Shown: positions 8,765 through 13,562 of the stretch, piece by piece
Layout: each line of letters starts with the position of its first letter
Numbering within the stretch: the first letter of the stretch is position 1
Assembly (NCBI GenBank): GCA_002392505.1
Contig: DGHD01000025.1
Span: 1 to 13,562 of the forward strand
DNA: 13,562 bases
From: Christensenella sp. UBA3857
GTDB lineage: Bacteria > Bacillota > Clostridia > Christensenellales > CAG-138
Direction: 5' to 3'
Notes under the pieces: generated by a model
Told to the model about the DNA's origin: nothing
The model's database searches: none
What the model saw: only the letters and a program-made list of their open reading frames with translations
Position numbers and translations under genes: made by a program

Positions 8765-8774
8765 AAAAAAGATC

Positions 8775-9932
8775 ATGGAAAAGAAAAGGAAGCTTATCGG
8801 CGCTGCCGTAATAATCGCTCTTATCGCGCTGCTCACAGTCGGCGCGGTATTTGCGCGCCGCGCCGAGCCCAAGGAGAACAACCCCTATTACACGATCGAG
8901 TACGAGCTCGTGCGGGTCACGCAGGTGCTGCTCGACAATTACACCGTGGACGACGATTCGGAGCACGCGCTTCGCGGGTCGCAGTCGCTGAACGTCGTGG
9001 TACTCACCGGCAGGCACAAGGGCGACGTTATGCCCGTTACGAACTATCTCGGTCCGCTCCATGAAAAGCTTGCGAAGAAGGGCACGGTGCTCACCGTCAC
9101 CATTACCGAGGATTCGCGGGAGGAGGGCTATCAGATAAGCGTGGTGAACTATAACTACGTCTGGCTGATAGCGGCGATGCTCGTGCTGTTCGCCGCCGCC
9201 GTGATACTCATTGGCAGAAGGAACGGCGTTATGAGCCTCGCGGGGCTCGTCGTCACCCTCGCCGCGCTGGTGTTCTTCCTCGTCCCGATGTGGCTCAAGG
9301 GCTATCCCGCGATACCGCTCACGCTCGGCGTGTGCGTGTACGTCGCCGTGTTCTGCTTCGTGCTGCTCGGCGGCATAACTTGGAAGACCGCCGCGGCAGT
9401 GCTCGGCACGGTCGCCTGCGTGCTGCTTGCGGGCGGCTTCGCGCTCGTCTGCGGACGCATCGCGCACGTCTCCGGCATGAATATGGAGGAGGCGGAATGG
9501 CTGCTTGACGAATCCCGCGCGATGAAGGACGTTACCCTCAACGTGCGCGGGCTGTTCGTCTCGGGGATACTCATTTCATCCCTCGGCGCAGTCATGGACG
9601 TTTCCATGAGCATCTCCTCCGCCGTGTGCGAGCTGGGCGTCGTCGATCCCTCGCTCACGCATAAAAAGCTGTTCGCCTCCGGCATGAACATCGGGCGCGA
9701 CATGATCGGCACCATGACCAACACGCTGATACTCGCGTTCGTGGGCACTTCGCTCAACCTCATAATAATCATGTACGCGGCGGGCATGCAGTTCTATCAG
9801 CTCATAAACAACGACGACGTCATCATGGAGCTGATACGCGGCATAGCGGGCTCCATGGGGCTCGTCCTCGCCGTGCCGCTCACCGCGTTCATCGCCGCAT
9901 ACGGCACGGGAAAGAGCGAGAAACGGAAATAA
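8775..9932 (+). CDS. YibE/F family membrane protein
   Basis: A 385-residue multipass membrane protein of the YibE/F family. Some members have been linked to transport or membrane-associated stress, but no firm biochemical role is established. It begins MEKKRK with a first hydrophobic segment at 7-27. A mostly polar, beta-rich region (about 35-125), probably outside the membrane, follows. Further hydrophobic segments lie near 128-147, 150-180, 184-208, 211-236, 262-284, 318-345 and 358-379. The family core shows as GAVMDVSMSISSA (280-292) and GRDMIGTMTNTLILAF (317-332). The ATG is only 55 nt after the giant gene's stop, so co-transcription is possible. No Shine-Dalgarno sequence lies within 20 nt of the ATG; the only G-rich run is in the hairpin stem. 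The start is supported by the signal-like N-terminus rather than by a ribosome binding site. A bidirectional terminator follows. Confidence 0.88.
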   Translation: MEKKRKLIGAAVIIALIALLTVGAVFARRAEPKENNPYYTIEYELVRVTQVLLDNYTVDDDSEHALRGSQSLNVVVLTGRHKGDVMPVTNYLGPLHEKLAKKGTVLTVTITEDSREEGYQISVVNYNYVWLIAAMLVLFAAAVILIGRRNGVMSLAGLVVTLAALVFFLVPMWLKGYPAIPLTLGVCVYVAVFCFVLLGGITWKTAAAVLGTVACVLLAGGFALVCGRIAHVSGMNMEEAEWLLDESRAMKDVTLNVRGLFVSGILISSLGAVMDVSMSISSAVCELGVVDPSLTHKKLFASGMNIGRDMIGTMTNTLILAFVGTSLNLIIIMYAAGMQFYQLINNDDVIMELIRGIAGSMGLVLAVPLTAFIAAYGTGKSEKRK

Positions 9933-9939
9933 GCAGCAA

Positions 9940-9976
9940 AAAAAGGTCAGTACGCTCAAAGCATACTGACCTTTTT
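9940..9976. terminator. bidirectional intrinsic terminator
   Basis: AAAAAGGTCAGTACGC (9940-9955) pairs with GCATACTGACCTTTTT (9961-9976) around the loop TCAAA, with one C-A mismatch. There is a T-run at its 3' end on each strand. It lies between the convergent YibE/F gene and the last gene of the pepP-efp operon and can end both. Confidence 0.87.
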
Positions 9977-9986
9977 AATTTCGTCT

Positions 9987-10379
9987 TTATTCGCCGAAGA
10001 GCGGTTCGCCGCACTCGGGGCAGAGGGGATTCGGCTGCTCCTGGATGGTCTCCTCGTCAAGAGGGACTACCTTCCCGCAGGAGGGGCAGGTGAAGAAATC
10101 GAAATCATCCTCCCAGTCCTCGCCGGTCCAGTTCTCTTCATCGTCCTCGTCCTCTTCTTCCTCAAGCAGGAAGCCGAGCACCTCGTCCAGATCGTCGATA
10201 TCCTCGTTGATCTCGTCAAGCTCCGCCTCGATGGCGTCGGTCCTTGCGGACTCGGTCTCGATCTCGTCCGCCATGGCTTCAAGGCAATCGGCGATCGCCT
10301 TGAGGACGCGGGTGTTATCGTCGTCCGCAAGCTTCAGACCGTCCATAAGACCGCGAAGGTAAGCAACTTTAGTCTTCAT
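9987..10379 (-). CDS. CD1247 N-terminal domain protein with C-terminal zinc-ribbon motif
   Basis: A 130-residue acidic protein resembling the clostridial CD1247 family, whose function is unknown. The N-terminus ([17 protein letters not shown], residues 1-17) is the recognisable family part. A predicted helical, coiled-coil-like stretch follows (25-68), then a very acidic run (about 71-94, rich in Glu and Asp). The C-terminus has two CxxC pairs, CPSC (98-101) and CPEC (120-123), arranged as a small zinc ribbon. The start codon overlaps the efp stop by one base (TGATG on the minus strand). GGAG lies 8 nt ahead, inside the end of efp, so the gene is very likely translationally coupled to efp. 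A role near translation is inference from position only. Confidence 0.85.
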   Translation of the reverse strand: MKTKVAYLRGLMDGLKLADDDNTRVLKAIADCLEAMADEIETESARTDAIEAELDEINEDIDDLDEVLGFLLEEEEDEDDEENWTGEDWEDDFDFFTCPSCGKVVPLDEETIQEQPNPLCPECGEPLFGE

Positions 10380-10936
10380 CAGCAGCGCTCCATGTACTCG
10401 CCGGTGCGGGTGTCGATGCGGATGCGGTCGCCCTCGTTGACGAAGAGGGGAACGTTTACAACGTAACCGGTCTCAACGGTCGCCTGCTTGGTGACGTTGG
10501 TGGCGGTATCGCCGCGGACGCCGGGCTCGCACTCGGTAACGGTGAGCTCAACGAAGTTGGGCGCCGCAACGCTGAACGCATTGCCCTTGTAGAAGCGGAT
10601 GGTGACGTTCATGTTCTCGACGATGAAGTTGATGGCGTCCTCGACCTGCTCGCGATTGAGCTCGAGCTGTTCGTAGTTCTCTACGTCCATGAAGGTGTAG
10701 AGATCGCCGTCATTGTAAAGGTACTGCATCTCACGGGTCTCGATATGAGCGGTGGGATACTTGTCGGTGGGGGAGAAGGTCTTCTCGAGCACAGCGCCGG
10801 TCATGACGTTCTTAAGACGGGTCCTTACGAACGCCGCGCCCTTGCCGGGCTTAACGTGCTGGAAATCGGCAATGCTCCAAACCTGACCGTCTATTTCAAC
10901 GGTGACGCCTTTGCGAAAATCGCCTGCTAAAATCAT
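10379..10936 (-). CDS. efp: translation elongation factor P
   Basis: A 185-residue EF-P of normal length. The family factor enters the ribosomal E site and speeds peptide-bond formation when the ribosome stalls on proline runs. The N-terminal KOW-like domain has the loop KPGKG (29-33) with Lys32 at its tip. In Bacillus subtilis the matching lysine is modified with a 5-aminopentanol group. The central and C-terminal OB domains end in the family signature: [16 protein letters not shown] (150-165), [14 protein letters not shown] (168-181). The start is backed by GGAGG (10943-10947) 6 nt ahead. It is the middle gene of the pepP-efp-CD1247 set, 57 bp after pepP, and its stop overlaps the next start. 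No EF-P lysine-modifying gene is seen in the window. Confidence 0.97.
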   Translation of the reverse strand: MILAGDFRKGVTVEIDGQVWSIADFQHVKPGKGAAFVRTRLKNVMTGAVLEKTFSPTDKYPTAHIETREMQYLYNDGDLYTFMDVENYEQLELNREQVEDAINFIVENMNVTIRFYKGNAFSVAAPNFVELTVTECEPGVRGDTATNVTKQATVETGYVVNVPLFVNEGDRIRIDTRTGEYMERC

Positions 10937-10967
10937 AAGTTACCTCCAAATAATTTTTTAATGTAGC

Positions 10968-10976
10968 TTTATACCA
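10968..10976 (-). promoter_or_regulatory. possible internal promoter of efp
   Basis: In the 57-bp gap between the pepP-like gene and efp, the minus strand reads TGGTATAAA, an extended -10 match, about 31 nt before the efp ATG. A 5-bp hairpin (GCGGA-AACG-TCCGC, 10979-10992) sits just upstream. No clear -35 is seen. It would allow efp and the CD1247-like gene to be transcribed apart from pepP. Confidence 0.3.
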
Positions 10977-10993
10977 AAGCGGACGTTTCCGCG

Positions 10994-12061
10994 TTAGTTC
11001 AGGATTATCAGATCCTTGCCGGTGTGGGCAAGATCGATATAACCGTCCTCGGTGAGCACGCAGTCGTCCTCAATGCGGACGCCGCCAAGCCCCTCGACGT
11101 AGATGCCGGGCTCAACGGTAATGGTACTGCCGGGAACAAGAGTGTCCTCGGAACGGCTCGAGGCATAGGGCGCCTCGTGGATATCGAGACCGAAGCCGTG
11201 ACCGAGGGAGTGACCGAAGGTGGGACCGTAGCCCGCCTCGGTGATGACGCCGCGGGCGACGCCGTCAAGCTCCTTCGCGCTCATATTGGGCTTGAGCGCG
11301 TCGAGCGCCGCAAGCTGCGCCTTGAGGACGATGCCGTAGATCTTCTTGAGCTCGTCGCAGGGCTCGCCGATTGCGACGGTCCTCGTCATATCGGAGCAGT
11401 AGCCCATGTACTTCGCGCCGAAGTCGATGACTACAAGGTCGCCCTTCTGAAGCTTCCTTGCGCCGGGGGTGGCGTGGCAGAGCGCGCCGTTCGGACCGGA
11501 GCCGACGATCGTATCGAAGGAATTCTCATCCGCGCCGTGCTTGCGAAGCAGATGATCGAGCTCGTTCGCGACCTCCTTCTCGGTCATGCCGGAATGGATG
11601 ACGCCGATCAGCTCGGCAAACGCCGCGTCCGCGATGGACTGCGCCTTCTTCAGGCACTCGACCTCATACCCGCTCTTAACGAGCCTTACGCGGTCGATGG
11701 CGGGGGTCATGGGAATGAGCTCCACGGGCAGATCCTTATAATTGTTGAACGCGCGAACGGTCAGATACCCGTCCTCGAAAGCGCATCTCTTAACGCCGGC
11801 TTCCTTGAGCACCGCGGCGATCTCATCCGCCGCGATCGCGCGGGAGGTCTCCCTCGTCTCAAAATCGGGAGCCTGCTCCTTCGACTGGATCGTATAGCGG
11901 AAATCGGTCAGGAGAACGCGCTTGTCACGGGTGATGACGAGCACCGCCTCGTCGCTTGTGAACCCGGAGAAATAGCGGATATTGGTCTTGGAGGTGATAA
12001 GCGCACCGTCAATATCCTGTGCGGAAAGAACGTTCATCAGTTTTTCGCATCTTTCGATCAT
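10994..12061 (-). CDS. M24 family metallopeptidase, Xaa-Pro aminopeptidase type
   Basis: A 355-residue cytoplasmic peptidase of the aminopeptidase P / prolidase family, which removes the residue before a proline at the N-terminus of a peptide. The creatinase-like N-terminal domain spans about 1-125 (for example NIRYFSGFTSDEAVL). The pita-bread catalytic domain follows, with all five expected metal ligands: Asp213 (VIDFG), Asp224 (CSDMT), His288 (SLGHG), Glu317 (VEPG) and Glu331 (RIEDD), plus His196 and His295. The start is preceded by GAGGAAGG about 6 nt upstream; Met9 is a less likely alternative. It heads the operon with efp. A peptidase-P gene next to efp is known from other Bacillota (yqhT-efp in B. 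subtilis). Sequence cannot separate aminopeptidase P from prolidase with certainty; the two-domain form and context favour aminopeptidase P. Confidence 0.93.
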   Translation of the reverse strand: MIERCEKLMNVLSAQDIDGALITSKTNIRYFSGFTSDEAVLVITRDKRVLLTDFRYTIQSKEQAPDFETRETSRAIAADEIAAVLKEAGVKRCAFEDGYLTVRAFNNYKDLPVELIPMTPAIDRVRLVKSGYEVECLKKAQSIADAAFAELIGVIHSGMTEKEVANELDHLLRKHGADENSFDTIVGSGPNGALCHATPGARKLQKGDLVVIDFGAKYMGYCSDMTRTVAIGEPCDELKKIYGIVLKAQLAALDALKPNMSAKELDGVARGVITEAGYGPTFGHSLGHGFGLDIHEAPYASSRSEDTLVPGSTITVEPGIYVEGLGGVRIEDDCVLTEDGYIDLAHTGKDLIILN

Positions 12062-12080
12062 ATAAAACCTTCCTCTCCAT

Positions 12081-12093
12081 GTGCGGGCCGCAC
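12081..12093 (-). promoter_or_regulatory. leader hairpin ahead of the pepP ribosome binding site
   Basis: GTGCGG and CCGCAC form a 6-bp perfect inverted repeat with a single-base centre, within the roughly 68-nt leader of the pepP-efp operon. The purine-rich ribosome binding region (GGAGAGGAAGG) begins 2 nt after the ATG-like triplet that follows it. The one-base loop is too tight for the full stem, so an RNA hairpin would lose inner pairs. A DNA-level dyad for a protein is equally possible. Confidence 0.28.
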
Positions 12094-12135
12094 CAAACAG
12101 ACCGAAGCGGATCGCACACTCTTCTACAAAATACT

Positions 12136-12165
12136 ATTATAGCACATCTTATTGCGGGGAGACAA
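12136..12165 (-). promoter_or_regulatory. sigma-A promoter of the pepP-efp-CD1247 operon
   Basis: On the minus strand TTGTCT (12160-12165, 4/6 to TTGACA) is followed after 18 bp by a perfect TATAAT (12136-12141) with TGC just before it, giving an extended -10. The start of transcription would be near 12129, leaving a leader of about 68 nt. Confidence 0.75.
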
Positions 12166-12213
12166 GAGTTTTTTTCGTCGATCCCGCGATTTTTGACAGC
12201 TTTTTTTGCGGAA

Positions 12214-12243
12214 GGAATATCGCGGGCGCCTCCCGAATAGAAT
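12214..12243 (+). promoter_or_regulatory. sigma-E-like promoter candidate for spoIIP
   Basis: GGAATAT (12214-12220) resembles the sigma-E -35 element (ATATT core). After about 15 bp AATAGAAT (12236-12243) matches 6 of 8 bases of the sigma-E -10 CATACAAT. Transcription would begin near 12250, 26 nt before the GTG. In B. subtilis spoIIP belongs to the sigma-E regulon, so the match has a prior. TTGACA at 12193-12198 has no good -10 partner. Confidence 0.45.
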
Positions 12244-12275
12244 TATGGCATGAGCTGATACGGGAGGGGCTTAAG

Positions 12276-13280
12276 GTGGACGAGTCCGAAAGAAGAAAGA
12301 AGCGCGAGCGGGCAAGAGAGCTGAAACGCCTGGGCGAAAGGGCGTCGGCGCTTCTCGCCGCCGTTTTGATAATGCTCGCGCTTTTGTTCACGGCGTCCTT
12401 CCCGCAGGAGATAAGGGAGCTGATGGCGGACGGCATGCGCCCCGGCGAGACGGTCGGATCGGGACTCGCTCCCCGCCCGACAGCGTCGGTCGACGATCCG
12501 CTTTTCATACGGCTTGCGGACGTGGACGAGGACGTCAGTCCCGAAATAATAGTAAGGCTCATGGAGGCGGCGTCGCACGAAAGCGGCGTCGAGCTCAAAG
12601 GGGACGAGCCCCGCGTGCTCGTCTATCACACGCACGATACGGAGGCGTACCGCCCGACGGAGGACTCCTCGTACGAGCCCTCCGGACTTTACAGAACGGA
12701 GGACGATGGGAAAAACGTGATCGCCGTGGGGGAGGAGCTCTGCCGTATTTTGAGGGAGGATTACGGCATTTCGGCGATCCACGCGACGGAGCGGCACGAA
12801 AAGCCGCTCATCACCACGGCGTATTCGCGCTCGTTCCAGACGGCGCTCAAGTATAAGAAGCTGTACCCCTCGCTGGAGCTGTTCATCGATCTTCACCGCG
12901 ACGGCGTGGCGGAGACCGGGTATGAGGATGATTTCGTCACGGTGGACGGGCTCGAATGCGCGCGGATGATGTTCGTCGTCGGCACGGGCTCGAGCGGCAA
13001 AAGCTCCGAAAAGGACCCCGGCTCAGGCTCGAAGGAGGAGGAAGCCATGCCCGATTTCGAGACGAATTACGCCCTTGCGGTAAGGCTCACGAAGGAGCTT
13101 TTGAGCGTAGATCCGCGATTCATGCGGAACGTACGCGTAAAATCGGGGAAATACAATCAGCAGGTCGCCGAAAAATGCCTGCTCGTCGAGGTGGGACACA
13201 ACGGGAATACGCTCGGGCAGGCAAAGAATTCGATGAGGTTTTTGGCGGAAGCCATTAGTAAATTAGCAATTAGCAATTAG
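12276..13280 (+). CDS. spoIIP: stage II sporulation protein P (SpoIIP)
   Basis: A 334-residue membrane-anchored peptidoglycan hydrolase. With SpoIID and SpoIIM, the family thins septal cell wall and drives engulfment of the forespore. The N-terminus is very basic (RRKKRERARELKRL), then one membrane segment (about 23-42), then the extracytoplasmic catalytic domain. Family motifs are VYHTHDTEAY (His118, His120), DLHRD (205-209), KYNQ (293-296) and VEVGHNGNT (Glu305, His308), with the zinc-type ligands intact. The GTG start is chosen because GGAGG (12263-12267) lies 8 nt ahead. The frame upstream is not SpoIIP-like and overlaps the divergent operon's promoter. It stands alone with no gpr partner. 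Its last six residues and its TAG stop (13278-13280) come from the heptanucleotide array. Confidence 0.93.
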   Translation: MDESERRKKRERARELKRLGERASALLAAVLIMLALLFTASFPQEIRELMADGMRPGETVGSGLAPRPTASVDDPLFIRLADVDEDVSPEIIVRLMEAASHESGVELKGDEPRVLVYHTHDTEAYRPTEDSSYEPSGLYRTEDDGKNVIAVGEELCRILREDYGISAIHATERHEKPLITTAYSRSFQTALKYKKLYPSLELFIDLHRDGVAETGYEDDFVTVDGLECARMMFVVGTGSSGKSSEKDPGSGSKEEEAMPDFETNYALAVRLTKELLSVDPRFMRNVRVKSGKYNQQVAEKCLLVEVGHNGNTLGQAKNSMRFLAEAISKLAISN

Positions 13281-13328
13281 CAATTAGCAATTAGCAATTA
13301 GCAATTAGCAATTAGCAATTAGCAATTA
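13261..13328 (+). repeat. heptanucleotide tandem array (AATTAGC)n
   Basis: Nine perfect AATTAGC copies run from 13261 to 13323, then a partial copy (AATTA, 13324-13328); ATTAGTA just before may be a degenerate copy. The first three copies lie inside spoIIP and supply its stop. Because seven is not a multiple of three, every frame reaches TAG within seven codons. The complement (GCTAATT) likewise gives TAA in every frame. Confidence 0.97.
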
Positions 13329-13400
13329 CCCCCTCATCCGTCATTTCTCCCGTTGGTCGAAATGCCACCTTCCCCACCGAAGGGGGGAAGGCCGGAATGC
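13329..13400. repeat. hairpin element after the heptamer array, possible dispersed repeat
   Basis: CCTTCCCC (13368-13375) pairs with GGGGAAGG (13384-13391) around an 8-nt loop. The preceding CCTCATCCGTCA resembles the opening of small intergenic repeats that I recall as common in gut Clostridia; that is memory, not a search. No T-run follows, so it is not a good spoIIP terminator. No gene is seen. Confidence 0.4.
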
Positions 13401-13404
13401 GCGG

Positions 13405-13503
13405 GCAAAGCGAGTTGCACACAAGTTATTAGGACGCACGCCAAGCGAGCAAAGCGAGTTGCACAAAAGTTATTAGGACGCACGCACAGGCGAGCAAAGC
13501 GAG
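13405..13503 (+). repeat. direct repeat with 44-45 nt period
   Basis: Copy 1 (13405-13441) and copy 2 (13449-13485) are each 37 nt and differ at one base (13422 versus 13466). Each begins GCAAAGCGAGTTGCAC and ends TTATTAGGACGCACGC. A third, truncated copy begins at 13494 (GCAAAGCGAG) and then diverges. The spacers are 7 and 8 nt. Only two and a bit copies exist and the spacers are far too short for CRISPR. Confidence 0.88.
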
Positions 13504-13562
13504 CCCGCAAGGACGACGAGAAATGCATGCAAATTTCGAGGAGTCCGGCGCCCGCGCCGCGA
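13504..13562. other. right-edge non-coding sequence with inverted repeat
   Basis: At 13520-13537 GAAAT and ATTTC flank a GCATGC core, an imperfect inverted repeat. A very GC-rich run follows to the window end. No gene is recognised. It may belong to the same composite repeat element as 13405-13503 and continue beyond the window. Confidence 0.4.

Noticed and set aside
8741..8770. Canonical rho-independent terminator after the giant gene
   Set aside because: The hairpin is strong, but A's rather than T's follow it on the plus strand, so it was annotated as a hairpin of unknown role.
1799..8881. Two abutting antisense open frames (1284 and 1075 codons) covering the whole giant gene
   Set aside because: They are mirror frames of a GC-biased coding sequence: compositions rich in Gly, Asp, Arg and Val, no recognisable domain, no ribosome binding site, and the opposite strand carries a signal peptide, domains and intact motifs.
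10045..10362. Serine-rich plus-strand frame
   Set aside because: The serine run is the complement of the Glu/Asp-rich stretch of the CD1247-like gene.
11024..12142. 372-codon plus-strand frame across the M24 peptidase gene
   Set aside because: The minus strand has all five metal ligands of an M24 peptidase; the plus frame is a compositional shadow.
12081..12275. Upstream extension of spoIIP to an ATG at 12081
   Set aside because: The extra 65 residues are not SpoIIP-like, overlap the divergent promoter, and a well-spaced GGAGG precedes the GTG at 12276.
13405..13503. CRISPR-like direct repeats
   Set aside because: Only two full copies exist with 7-8 nt spacers that are nearly alike; there are no cas genes.
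13334..13528. 64-codon minus-strand frame at the right edge
   Set aside because: It is made of the direct repeat read through (RFARL and NNFCA motifs recur), has no ribosome binding site, and lies wholly within repeat DNA.

Overview
The window looks like the chromosome of a fairly GC-rich, spore-forming Clostridia-type member of the Bacillota, probably a gut lineage. The pointers are spoIIP, a CD1247-family gene directly behind efp, a pepP-efp gene order, an EF-P with a Bacillus-like KPGKG loop, a YibE/F membrane protein, and strong GGAGG-type ribosome binding sites. The genus cannot be fixed from the sequence.

Layout. Positions 1-144 are non-coding and hold hairpins, including a 22-nt perfect palindrome that probably terminates the first gene. 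A MATE-family exporter (145-1560, minus) follows, with a clear promoter. It is divergent from a giant gene (1802-8719, plus) for a secreted 2305-residue protein. That protein has a signal peptide, an N-terminal beta-sandwich-like domain, Pro/Thr/Glu linkers, two copies of an A-B pair of OB-fold-like units, Ig-like domains, a PHP metallohydrolase domain of the CehA/McbA type with its metal-binding motifs intact, a GATase-like/DUF4350-like domain, and more OB-like units. No cell-wall anchor is visible. A GC-rich hairpin separates it from a YibE/F-type multipass membrane protein (8775-9932, plus) that lacks a normal ribosome binding site.

A bidirectional terminator (9940-9976) closes this rightward unit and the convergent operon pepP-like (M24 peptidase) - efp - CD1247-like, read leftward from a strong promoter near 12136-12165. 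This operon links proline-peptide turnover with EF-P, which relieves ribosome stalling at proline runs. The last two genes overlap by one base (TGATG). Divergent from it is spoIIP (GTG start at 12276), with a sigma-E-like promoter and no gpr neighbour. Its stop codon lies inside a heptanucleotide array (AATTAGC, nine perfect copies).

The right end (13281-13562) is non-coding and rich in repeats: the heptamer array, a hairpin element and a 44-nt-period direct repeat.

Most of the window is ordinary housekeeping. The parts most worth a second look are the giant modular PHP protein, the repeat-encoded end of spoIIP with its adjoining composite repeat region, and the hairpin-fronted start of the YibE/F gene. 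I see no defence system, CRISPR array, prophage, transposase, tRNA or rRNA.
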